From NCBI GenBank assembly GCA_964444795.1, contig CAYUIQ010000288.1:1-10288 (forward strand): a stretch of 10,288 nt of DNA, written 5' to 3'. Made by a program: the position numbers and the translations under genes. A model generated the notes under the pieces. It saw only the letters and a list, made by a program, of their open reading frames with translations. It had not been told where the DNA came from and did no database searches. Origin of the DNA: JABMRP01 sp964444795 (GTDB lineage Bacteria > Planctomycetota > Planctomycetia > Pirellulales > Thermoguttaceae). Shown piece after piece: positions 1 to 6,751 of the stretch (the first letter of the stretch is position 1; each line of letters opens with the position of its first letter).

Positions 1-14
1 TTTCGATCCCGCTT

Positions 15-266
15 TTGGCCGACCGCAACAGCGCAGCAAACCAATGGCTGCGTGAAAACCCACTTATACTTGGTTTAATCATGGGTGTTATCGGAATCGT
101 CTTGCTCTGTTTTGGAATTGCCGGCTTGAAAGCGGGCACCACTCGTGACAAATACGGAATTGAGTTGTCTGGGGGAACAGCGATGATTAGCTCTATTGTC
201 AGATTAGTCGCTGGAGCAGCATTAATTGGCATGGCAATTTACGTTTCACTTTTTGGAGCTTGGTAG
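15..266 (+). CDS. Small two-helix membrane protein, unknown function (5' end uncertain)
   Basis: I do not recognise this family. The 83-residue reading has two hydrophobic stretches, about residues 17-38 and 56-80, separated by a short polar segment containing the motif TRDKYGIELSGG, so it is probably a small integral membrane protein. The start is uncertain: the TTG at 15 has no clear ribosome binding site, and the frame is open to the left edge of the window, so the gene may begin upstream. It ends with TAG and is followed by a hairpin and an attC-like site, which makes it the first of three cassette-like genes on this strand. That the gene is real is likely from the coherent membrane topology; any function would be a guess. 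Confidence 0.6.
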   Translation: MADRNSAANQWLRENPLILGLIMGVIGIVLLCFGIAGLKAGTTRDKYGIELSGGTAMISSIVRLVAGAALIGMAIYVSLFGAW

Positions 267-282
267 ATCTGAGCAACATACC

Positions 283-317
283 TTTGAGAACCGGCGTGCC
301 GTGACCGGTTACTCAAA
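283..317. other. Hairpin downstream of the small membrane protein gene
   Basis: Twelve base pairs (TTTGAGAACCGG with CCGGTTACTCAAA) form with one unpaired A at 311 and a 10-base loop. No T-run follows, so it is not a typical intrinsic terminator. A CAAC at 274-277 stands seven bases before the stem (one more than in the two attC-like sites), so it may be a degenerate relative of those sites or simply a 3'-end-stabilising hairpin. Confidence 0.5.
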
Positions 318-348
318 CCGAGTAGGATTTGGCTTTCGTTGCAGGGCG

Positions 349-440
349 GGACAACGATGCGATGAACGGAAGTTGCGGAGCCGGGCGGCTTTGAAATGGA
401 CAATCAATTCCCCCGACTCGGTTATCGGGGACGTTATCTG
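349..440 (+). other. attC-like recombination site 1 (putative integron cassette boundary)
   Basis: This is an imperfect palindrome. The outer cores are GACAAC (350-355) and GTTATC (433-438), which are complementary apart from one G.T position. Inner arms AACGGAAGTTGCGG (365-378) and CCGACTCGGTT (413-423) pair with mismatches and leave an unpaired A at 370/371. It aligns without gaps to the left half of the site at 1095-1187: AAC, six bases, ATGnAc, then the extrahelical A at the same offset. A paired outer core, an inner stem and extrahelical bases define attC sites in integrons. The site lies between two unrelated same-strand genes, as expected for a cassette junction. No integrase is in the window, so recombination activity is inferred only. 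Confidence 0.6.
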
Positions 441-479
441 GCTTGGAACACGAGCTGCCATCTCATCACGAGCAGGGCT

Positions 480-1091
480 ATGACAACCGACGAAGCAATC
501 CGTGCATGGAGCGTTTACGACGGTATCGTCGTGCGAGCGGAGAACTTCGGGCTCTTCGTTGAAACGGAGGGTGTCCCCGGTTTGCTGCGTGTCCCGGAAC
601 TGTCTTGGGGCCGAATCAACCATCCAACTGACGTGGCTAAAGTCGGTGATCGCGTCAGATTCCTTGTGTTCAATCTCAACGATCCCAAGCAACGGCCACA
701 CGAACACTTCAACGGTTCGATCAAGATTCTCGATACGCGACTGCGTGCCTCGCAAGAGTGTCACAATCTCGGAACTCCGGATGCGCAAATCCCACTGATC
801 CAATTGTCGCAGATACTTCGGGACGATCGCGATTACTCGAATCTTCTAACTCCGACTATCTTCGTGGGTGACAGAGCCGACTGCCCCAAGGATATGCCGA
901 TGCTTCTGCGCGAGGCATGTGTATCGGAAGAGATTACAGATGCCGCAAATCAGAAAGCCCCCGCACAAATGGTCGAATTGATTCCTGTGTGGCTGGCAAA
1001 GGAATTTCTCGATACTACTAAGCCTGACTTGACTCGTTACCACAACCACACCGAAGATGGCTTTCGGCAATTCGTTTCAGCGAACGGATAG
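480..1091 (+). CDS. Single S1-like (OB-fold) domain protein, hypothetical
   Basis: The 203-residue protein begins with an S1-type RNA-binding fold, about residues 12-77. It has the characteristic layout of a GIVVRAENFGLFVE strand pair, a GVPGLLRVPELSW segment and then VGDRVRFLVFNLN. S1 domains bind RNA or occasionally other ligands in translation, RNA decay and transcription proteins. The rest (about 80-203) has no motif I can name. I chose the ATG at 480 because the S1 fold starts soon after it. The frame is open back to an ATG at 396, but that stretch overlaps the attC-like site and reads as non-coding. As the second cassette-like gene it probably encodes an accessory RNA-binding protein, but its partner is unknown. 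Confidence 0.65.
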   Translation: MTTDEAIRAWSVYDGIVVRAENFGLFVETEGVPGLLRVPELSWGRINHPTDVAKVGDRVRFLVFNLNDPKQRPHEHFNGSIKILDTRLRASQECHNLGTPDAQIPLIQLSQILRDDRDYSNLLTPTIFVGDRADCPKDMPMLLREACVSEEITDAANQKAPAQMVELIPVWLAKEFLDTTKPDLTRYHNHTEDGFRQFVSANG

Positions 1092-1094
1092 TGC

Positions 1095-1187
1095 CAGATA
1101 ACAAGAAAATGCACCGGAGTTGCCGACCGGCCTCAAACAGAAGTCAATGTCGCTGACGGCAACCCGGTGATTTTAGACATTTAGCGG
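1095..1187 (+). other. attC-like recombination site 2 (putative integron cassette boundary)
   Basis: Four bases after the TAG of the S1-domain gene is the core GATAAC (1097-1102), six spacer bases, and the arm CACCGGAGTTGCCG (1112-1125). This arm pairs with CGGCAACCCGGTG (1157-1169) over 13 base pairs, leaving A1118 unpaired. The right-hand core, about GACATTTAGC (1176-1185), is degenerate and does not pair well with the left core. The next gene begins at 1197. Stop codon, paired arms with an extrahelical base, then a new unrelated gene is the order found in integron cassette arrays. Of the sites in this window it has the cleanest inner stem. Confidence 0.65.
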
Positions 1188-1196
1188 CACCGCACC

Positions 1197-1715
1197 ATGA
1201 GCAGTTCGACGCCATTTAGAGTTCGTTGGTTGGACTTTTCCGGCGCACCACCGATGCTCATCGCTCGGCGCCTGGCTTTGCGGTGGCGTGGCACGACGGA
1301 CCCCTCAACTGGCGAGTATCGTGCATTGGACAGCGACCATCCCGTCACGGATTACGACCGCGCCTGCGCGGTCGCGTGGCCAGGCAGGAGCCTCTTGCCG
1401 TTCATGGACGCCCAGGCTCTCGTCCTCTACGCAGAGTCCGACGCGCACACTTGGGACAGCGCCCGGCAGATTGTTGCCTGTGGGGGTTGGCTGCCATCGG
1501 ATGACGAATTGCGGCGGGCTAGCTGGGCCGATCCCATTGAGTGGCGCTGTGAGGAGAGTGATTTGCTGCTGATGAACTCGGCAGCCGACGGCACGAAGGG
1601 CTTGCTCGACGACGATTTCATGCCTCTCCAACTTGCATCCGGCATCTACACCGTTGAGTGCAGCCAAATCGAGGCTGAGTACGTGGGATATTTCCATCGT
1701 TTTCGTTCGGATTAG
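1197..1715 (+). CDS. Imm21-like immunity protein
   Basis: The 172-residue cytoplasmic-type protein resembles the Imm21 family of polymorphic-toxin immunity proteins. It has an N-terminal WLDFSGAPPMLI segment (cf. W..SGGP), a strongly characteristic DYDRACAV (about residues 52-59), a QALVLYAE strand (about 73-80), a WADPIEW segment and the late LASGIYTVE strand (about 146-154). Imm21 proteins are proposed to neutralise toxin domains of polymorphic secretion-system toxins, acting in the receiving cell's cytoplasm. No cognate toxin is visible here, so it would be an orphan immunity gene. The ATG at 1197 directly follows the attC-like site and no better start is present. It converges on the sulfatase gene with a gap of about 21 bases. 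The family call is from memory of the motif pattern and is moderately sure. Confidence 0.6.
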   Translation: MSSSTPFRVRWLDFSGAPPMLIARRLALRWRGTTDPSTGEYRALDSDHPVTDYDRACAVAWPGRSLLPFMDAQALVLYAESDAHTWDSARQIVACGGWLPSDDELRRASWADPIEWRCEESDLLLMNSAADGTKGLLDDDFMPLQLASGIYTVECSQIEAEYVGYFHRFRSD

Positions 1716-1736
1716 AATCGTCGTGGCCAAACAACA

Positions 1737-3983
1737 TCACTTTCCCACTTCAATCACCACGCCGCCGATCTTACCGCCGAATGGGTTGGGATCGGTGTAC
1801 GGACCGACGAAACCGCCTTCGTCGCGGCCGACTTGCAGGCCGTCGATGGGCATGTCGACCAGCAGGCCGAGGATCTTGGCCGAGGCGATCAGGCGGCCGT
1901 CGGCGGTGATCGTCAACATGCGATCGGCCGATAGCGACGCGGTGATGGTCTTCGTCTCCGGCGGCAGCGGCTTCTGGGTGACGACCGCCGTCAGATCGCT
2001 CGACCGCCGAATGGCCACGGCCGGGCGGCCTTCGGTCATATAGAGCGAATACCCGTGAGCCGAACCGCCCTGAGCCACCAGCACGCCGTCCGCGGCCGGT
2101 TTGTCGATGGTCACGGTGATGGAGAAGGCCTTGTCCTTGACGTAGGGCGCTGCGTTTTGCGGCAGCGCGGCCCCGGCCTTTAGCTCGAACCGTTTCTCCT
2201 TGCTGAAACCGTCGCCCGGCTTCTGCCCGTATTGCGGTTTCCAGATCCAGGGGATCGCACCCGCCCGGCGTGCCCAGGTTTCCCATTGGGCGATCATTTC
2301 GCCTAGCCGCTCGGGTTCCCGCTCGGCCAGATCGTGCATCTCGGTCCGGTCGGCTTCCATGTCGTACAGTTCCCACGCTCCGGCGGCGCCCTTGGCCACC
2401 AGCTTCCATTTCCCCTTGCGCATGGCCCGATTGCCTTCGTGTTCCCAATAGATGGCCTCGCGCTCGATTGTCTCTCCGGCAAACGCGGGCGCCAGGCTGC
2501 GGCCTTCCATCGGATGCACGTCCTGGCCGTTGCGGCGGATCGGGTATCTCGCTTCGGCCAGATCGACGCACGTGGCCATCAGATCGATGAGGTGGCCCGG
2601 CTGACTTTCGAGTTCTCCACGCCGGGTGATCCCCGCCGGCCAGTGGGCCACGAGCGGTGTCGCAATGCCGCCTTCATGTACATAGTGTTTATACTCGCGA
2701 AACGGCGTGTTCGAGACGTTGGCCCAGTTGATGCCGTAGGCGATGTACGTGTCTTCCGGACCGGGCATGATGCCGGGTCCTTGCAGAGTGCGAACCCCGG
2801 CGCGGTTTTGCCGGGGAACCACGTCGAGCCGGATCGCATCTTGGGCGATCGGCTCAAGCGTCGGCTCCGCGGGCCGGGTCATGTCGCCGCGACGTCCCAG
2901 TCCTTCCTGGCATCCGCCGTTGTCCTGCAGGAACATGATCAGCGTGTTGTCCAGCTCGCCGTCTTTTTCCAATTGGGCCACGATCCGGCCGATCCCCTGG
3001 TCCATGTTGTCGATCATGGCCGCGTAGACTTCCATGCAGCGAATTTCCCACTCCTTGTTGGGAAACTCCTCCCAGTTGCCCACTTGCGGCGTCAGGTCCC
3101 ACTTGGGATCGACCAGCCCGAGTTGCTTCACCCGCTCGAAGCGCCGCTTGCGCACCGGATCGTACCCGCCGTCGTAACGGCCCTTATACTTGGCGATGTC
3201 TTTTTCCAGCGCGTGCATCGGCCAATGGGCACACGTGTAGGCGACGTACATGAAGAACGGCTTCTCGGGCGTCTTCCGGTGATGTTCGCCGATGAACCGC
3301 ACCGCGTGATCGCTGATCGCGTCGGTGTAGTAATACTCGTCGGTCTGATACTCGGGATCGGCAAAGGGCGAGATCATCGTGTTGTCGCGCGCCAGCGTCC
3401 CGGGGTCGAAGAAACTCCCGGCCCCGGTAATCGTGCCGTAGAACCGGTCGAAGCCGCGCTGCAGGGGCCAATTGAACTTGGGGCCTTCCGGCTGGATGTG
3501 CTTGGTCACATGCCATTTGCCGACACCAAGCGTGGCGTAACCGGCCGGACGAAGCACCTCGGCAATGGTGGCGCAATGGTCGTTCAGATCGCCCCGATAA
3601 CCGTCCAGCCCGCGGTCCGACATCATGTGCCCGATGCCCGCCTGATGGGGATACAGCCCGGTCAACAAACTCGCCCGGGTGGGGCAACATCGGCCCGTGT
3701 TGTAAAACTGCGTAAACCGCAACCCGCCGGCCGCCAACCGATCGAGGGTGGGCGTCTCGATTTCGCCGCCGTAGCAGCCGATATCGGAGTACCCCATGTC
3801 GTCGGCCATGATTAAGACGATGTTTGGGCGATCGCTTGACTTGGCGTTAACGGATTGCGTATAAACTACTTGTGCAACGAGTGCCGCGACGACCATTGTG
3901 GTCCGTGTGGCAATTCCGTGTGGCAAACGACGCGGGAATGGCCGGCGGCAACCGGCCCGCGTTAAGGCAAGATACTGAGACAT
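1737..3983 (-). CDS. Secreted arylsulfatase-type sulfatase with C-terminal jelly-roll-like domain
   Basis: It hydrolyses sulfate esters, probably on a polysaccharide outside the cytoplasm. The 748-residue protein has an Arg-rich N-terminus, a hydrophobic stretch and a likely cleavage after VNA (residue 47). The sulfatase domain begins PNIVLIMADDMGYSD, with metal ligands D61 and D62. Next is the formylglycine motif C-x-P-x-R in GRCCPTRASLLTG (C99 modified, R103), then GVGKWH (K156, H158), AHWPMH (H253) and LQDNGG (D354, N355), so all expected catalytic positions are present. Residues from about 598 to 748 form an extra domain ending GLQVGRDEGG...IGGVVIEVG, which looks like a LamG/concanavalin-type fold. 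Upstream of the ATG the - strand reads AAGGAGAGGG, a strong ribosome binding site. The n-region contains RRPF, faintly Tat-like. Substrate cannot be named; a formylglycine-generating or anaerobic maturase must be encoded elsewhere. Confidence 0.93.
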   Translation of the reverse strand: MSQYLALTRAGCRRPFPRRLPHGIATRTTMVVAALVAQVVYTQSVNAKSSDRPNIVLIMADDMGYSDIGCYGGEIETPTLDRLAAGGLRFTQFYNTGRCCPTRASLLTGLYPHQAGIGHMMSDRGLDGYRGDLNDHCATIAEVLRPAGYATLGVGKWHVTKHIQPEGPKFNWPLQRGFDRFYGTITGAGSFFDPGTLARDNTMISPFADPEYQTDEYYYTDAISDHAVRFIGEHHRKTPEKPFFMYVAYTCAHWPMHALEKDIAKYKGRYDGGYDPVRKRRFERVKQLGLVDPKWDLTPQVGNWEEFPNKEWEIRCMEVYAAMIDNMDQGIGRIVAQLEKDGELDNTLIMFLQDNGGCQEGLGRRGDMTRPAEPTLEPIAQDAIRLDVVPRQNRAGVRTLQGPGIMPGPEDTYIAYGINWANVSNTPFREYKHYVHEGGIATPLVAHWPAGITRRGELESQPGHLIDLMATCVDLAEARYPIRRNGQDVHPMEGRSLAPAFAGETIEREAIYWEHEGNRAMRKGKWKLVAKGAAGAWELYDMEADRTEMHDLAEREPERLGEMIAQWETWARRAGAIPWIWKPQYGQKPGDGFSKEKRFELKAGAALPQNAAPYVKDKAFSITVTIDKPAADGVLVAQGGSAHGYSLYMTEGRPAVAIRRSSDLTAVVTQKPLPPETKTITASLSADRMLTITADGRLIASAKILGLLVDMPIDGLQVGRDEGGFVGPYTDPNPFGGKIGGVVIEVGK

Positions 3984-4056
3984 GATGATCCCTCTCCTTC
4001 AATTTGTGCGTGCGCTGCGCGATTGTCTCTCGCCCACGGTCGCACTACTTTTGAGT

Positions 4057-4105
4057 AAAAAAGACCAAGGGGCCGCGGGCGGCAACCCGTACATCGTCCC
4101 CTTGG
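4057..4105 (-). terminator. Terminator-like hairpin with T-run in the sulfatase leader
   Basis: CCAAGGGG (4065-4072) and CCCCTTGG (4098-4105) form a perfect 8-bp outer stem, and CGGG/CCCG can pair inside it. Read on the - strand, the stem is followed by TCTTTTTT, ending at 4057, which is the form of a Rho-independent terminator. No - strand gene lies between it and the divergent operon, and it sits about 75 bases before the sulfatase start, so it may act as a leader attenuator or block antisense transcripts. Confidence 0.45.
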
Positions 4106-4111
4106 CGGCAA

Positions 4112-4129
4112 GGAACCGAAACCGGTTCC
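4112..4129. promoter_or_regulatory. Perfect palindrome, possible operator or hairpin
   Basis: GGAACCG and CGGTTCC are perfect inverted repeats separated by four bases (AAAC). The location between divergent carbohydrate-degradation genes would suit a regulator binding site shared by both units, or a second hairpin in the sulfatase leader. No regulator gene is in the window. Confidence 0.35.
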
Positions 4130-4354
4130 GTCCCCAGTATCCCCGCCGACGATTTCCAAGTCAATTCCCCGCGGCAACCGAATGCAACCGTTCACTTGAA
4201 ATCCGATTCAATCCTCGCATATGCTTCGCGGACGCTCAATGTCCGTTCGTGTTCTAACCGTTGCCACGAGGTTTTTCGAGCAGCAGGTTTTCGACTGGAG
4301 GATTCGACGTCACCCGGGGTTACTGTCCCATGCCGGGGTTCTTGTTCTTTTCTT

Positions 4355-4363
4355 GGGAGGAGA
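4355..4363 (+). promoter_or_regulatory. Ribosome binding site deciding the PIG-L start
   Basis: The purine-rich GGGAGGAGA ends five bases before the ATG at 4369. It selects that codon rather than the in-frame TTG at 4261, and the selected start places a signal peptide at the N-terminus. Confidence 0.75.
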
Positions 4364-4368
4364 TACTG

Positions 4369-5373
4369 ATGAACGAACGCTTCGTGCGCATGCGATGGTT
4401 TGTCGGCGGTTTGTTGGCCGCCGGAACATGCTTGCTAGTTGCCGGGGTCTCCGAAGGAGACCGGCAGGGAACCTCTGCCGTTCCGACTGGCGCCACGGTC
4501 GCGGTTGCCGCTGAGGCAGTGCCTTCCACGCCGGTCCCCCCGGACGACGGCAAGCTGCGGATCATCTGTTTTGGCGCGCATCCCGACGACAGCGAGCTTC
4601 GGGCCGGCGGGGTCGGGGCCATGTGGGTTCAGCGGGGGCATCATGTGAAATTCGTCTCATGCACCAACGGCGACATCGGCCATTGGGGGATGGCCGGCGG
4701 TGCGCTGGCGAAGCGGCGCACTGCCGAAGTGGCCCGGTGCGGGGAAATCCTCGGCGTTACGTCGGAGGTCCTCGACATCCATGACGGCGAGTTGATGCCG
4801 ACCCTGGAAAACCGCAAGACCATCGTCCGACTCATCCGCCGGTGGAAGGCCGACGTGGTGATGTGTCACCGGCCCAACGACTACCATCCCGATCACCGCA
4901 ACGTCGGCCTGTTGGTGCAGGACGCCGGATACATGGTGACCGTGCCGTTCTTCTGTCCCGACACGCCGCACCTCGGGAAGAACCCGATCTTCTTGTACTT
5001 CGAGGACCGTTTTCAAAAGCCCAACCCGTTTGCCGCCGACGTTGTGGTGAGCATCGATCCGGTGATCGGCAAGAAACTGGCCGCCACCGAATCGTTGGTG
5101 TCGCAGTTTCTGGAAGGCGGCTGCAACGGGTCGGCCCAGTTGTATCCGGACGATCCGGCCAAACAGGCGGCCCGCCGGCAGGATGTCCGCCGCCGCTTCG
5201 ACGTGCGATTCGCCGCCACCGCCAACCGGTTTCGAGAACAGTTGACCGGGTGGTACGGTCCCGACCGGGCCAAAGAGATCCGCTACGCCGAGGCGTTCGA
5301 GATATGTGAATACGGCCGGCGGCCGTCGACCGAGGAACTCCGAAAGCTGTTTCCGTTTCCGCCCGGCTCGTAA
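4369..5373 (+). CDS. Exported PIG-L/LmbE-family deacetylase
   Basis: The 334-residue protein starts with a signal-peptide-like MNERFVRMRWFVGGLLAAG stretch, then a low-complexity linker. The PIG-L domain follows, with AHPDDSE (about residues 70-76) and HPDH (about 173-176), which supply the Zn ligands and catalytic Asp in this family. PIG-L/LmbE enzymes remove N-acetyl groups from GlcNAc-type sugars in glycolipids and thiols. Secreted planctomycete members are commonly next to sulfatases and other glycan-degrading genes, but their substrates are largely unknown. It is the first gene of a three-gene operon; the next gene starts 59 bases after its TAA. Export implies it works on extracellular or periplasmic glycan or glycoconjugate rather than in mycothiol-type synthesis. 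Family is confident; exact substrate is not. Confidence 0.88.
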   Translation: MNERFVRMRWFVGGLLAAGTCLLVAGVSEGDRQGTSAVPTGATVAVAAEAVPSTPVPPDDGKLRIICFGAHPDDSELRAGGVGAMWVQRGHHVKFVSCTNGDIGHWGMAGGALAKRRTAEVARCGEILGVTSEVLDIHDGELMPTLENRKTIVRLIRRWKADVVMCHRPNDYHPDHRNVGLLVQDAGYMVTVPFFCPDTPHLGKNPIFLYFEDRFQKPNPFAADVVVSIDPVIGKKLAATESLVSQFLEGGCNGSAQLYPDDPAKQAARRQDVRRRFDVRFAATANRFREQLTGWYGPDRAKEIRYAEAFEICEYGRRPSTEELRKLFPFPPGS

Positions 5374-5432
5374 TACGCGGCGTCGCGGCATCGTGTGCGT
5401 TTCTTGTCCCTGAGAAGACGGAGGAAGATTTC

Positions 5433-6746
5433 ATGAGCGCCCGCAATATGGCAGTCGTTATCCTGGTGTCTTTGTCTGCACTGTTGTCCCTAACTTTCTA
5501 CGAACCGACCGGGGCCGACACGACAACCACTGCCGACGAGCCGGCGGAATCGGTTCCCGCGGTAATCGACGCGGCCGAGTTCTCCAGCCTCCAGGCGGCT
5601 TTCGACGCGGTTCCCCGGTCCGGCGGACTGGTTAAATTGCCTCCCGGCCGGTTCAATCTCGACGAGCCGCTGGTCCTCTCGCGTTCCGACACCCGGGTGA
5701 TCGGCGCCGGGGCCGCCACGTGCCTGATCAACTGCAACCAAGAAGGCAAGCCGGCATTGATCATCCGTCCGGGTGATTCGGCCGGCGGGAAGAGCGGCAA
5801 ACTCTGGCGCGTGCAGTTGGCCGACTTTCGCATCTGCGGCGATCCCGACTACGTGGACGCCAAGACGACCGACTCGGTCAGCGGCGACGGGTTGCTGGCG
5901 GAGAACGTCAACGAGCTTTACCTGCACGGCATGAGTATCGACCATTGCGGCGGACACGGCGCCAGTCTGGTCCATTGCTACGAGGATCCGCGCATCTGCG
6001 ATTCGATCTTCACCTACAACGGTCAAGCCGGGGTGAATATCCAGGGGGGGCACGATATCGTCGTCAGCGCCAACCAGTTCGAGGAAAACGAGGACGCCTT
6101 GCGCTGCATCGACAGCTTCAACCTCTGTTTCACCGGCAACAACCTCGACGATCACCGCCGCGATGGCGTGGTGATCGAGAACACCTACGGTTCGGTCCTC
6201 TCGGGCAACATGATCGAGGAGTGCCAGGGCACCGCGGTGATCCTCGATCGCGACTGCTACGGGATCACGATCAGCGCCAACGTGCTGGCCGATAATTTCG
6301 GCGGCGGCGTCGATCTCCGCGATGCCTGGGGGTGTGCCGTCTCGGCCAATACGTTCACGATCGTCGCCGTGCGGGCGCTGGTCATCGGCCCCGGCAGCGG
6401 CCGGATCACGGTCACCGGAAACAACTTCTCGGACAGCCACGTCGGTGGTAAGACCCGCCGCGTAGGCAAGCCGAATCTGGCCACCGGCATCATCCTGCAA
6501 GGGACTTCCGATGTTGCCGTCTCGGGGAACGTCTTCAGCGGCCTTGATGAACAGGCCGTCCGGGCCGATACGGATTGCCGACGGCTGGCGATCACCGGCA
6601 ACATCGTGGTGGGCGTCAACCGCAAGACGGCCGGCCAGGCGCCCGCCCTGGACGTCGCCGGCGCCCGGGACTCGATCTGCGGGCAGAACATCGTCGCCCC
6701 CGAGGATCCCGCCCCGAAAGAAGAACCCGAACCCTCTGCAAAGTGA
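5433..6746 (+). CDS. Exported right-handed parallel beta-helix protein
   Basis: The 437-residue protein has a signal peptide (about residues 1-28, VVILVSLSALLSLTF core). It opens with an SLQAAFDAVPRSGGLVKLPPGRF segment typical of pectate-lyase-3/NosD-type beta-helices. Successive rungs repeat forms such as ISANVL, VSGNVF and FTGNNL with Asn ladders from about residue 130 to 400. Such folds are found in polysaccharide lyases, hydrolases and epimerases, but I see no diagnostic catalytic motif, so it may cut or bind a uronic-acid glycan. The C-terminus is an acidic Pro-rich tail (EDPAPKEEPEPSAK). The start is supported by GGAGGAAG about nine bases before the ATG. It lies between the PIG-L and lyase genes; the next gene begins five bases after its stop, which suggests translational coupling. 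Confidence 0.85.
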   Translation: MSARNMAVVILVSLSALLSLTFYEPTGADTTTTADEPAESVPAVIDAAEFSSLQAAFDAVPRSGGLVKLPPGRFNLDEPLVLSRSDTRVIGAGAATCLINCNQEGKPALIIRPGDSAGGKSGKLWRVQLADFRICGDPDYVDAKTTDSVSGDGLLAENVNELYLHGMSIDHCGGHGASLVHCYEDPRICDSIFTYNGQAGVNIQGGHDIVVSANQFEENEDALRCIDSFNLCFTGNNLDDHRRDGVVIENTYGSVLSGNMIEECQGTAVILDRDCYGITISANVLADNFGGGVDLRDAWGCAVSANTFTIVAVRALVIGPGSGRITVTGNNFSDSHVGGKTRRVGKPNLATGIILQGTSDVAVSGNVFSGLDEQAVRADTDCRRLAITGNIVVGVNRKTAGQAPALDVAGARDSICGQNIVAPEDPAPKEEPEPSAK

Positions 6747-6751
6747 CATTC

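Larger units (their letters stand above)
3984..4368. promoter_or_regulatory. Divergent intergenic region between sulfatase and PIG-L operon
   Basis: The two transcription units diverge from this stretch of about 385 bases, so both promoters should lie here. It contains a terminator-like hairpin (4057-4105) and a perfect short palindrome (4112-4129), described separately. I could not identify convincing -35/-10 pairs in either direction. Frames open across parts of it (for example from 4261 in phase with the PIG-L gene) look like non-coding read-through. Confidence 0.5.

Noticed and set aside
396..479. Upstream ATG extension of the S1-domain gene
   Set aside because: The extra 28 codons run through the right half of the attC-like site, have no supporting ribosome binding site and add nothing to the S1 fold.
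309..803. - strand frame opposite the S1-domain gene
   Set aside because: It spans the attC-like palindrome and the coding strand of the S1 protein; no motif is visible in its translation.
2334..3815. Long + strand frame (493 aa) opposite the sulfatase
   Set aside because: It is the antisense of a well-supported sulfatase gene with all catalytic motifs; long antisense frames are common in GC-rich DNA, and the translation has no recognisable domain.
4261..4368. Upstream TTG extension of the PIG-L gene
   Set aside because: A strong GGGAGGAGA precedes the ATG at 4369, and that start yields a proper signal peptide.
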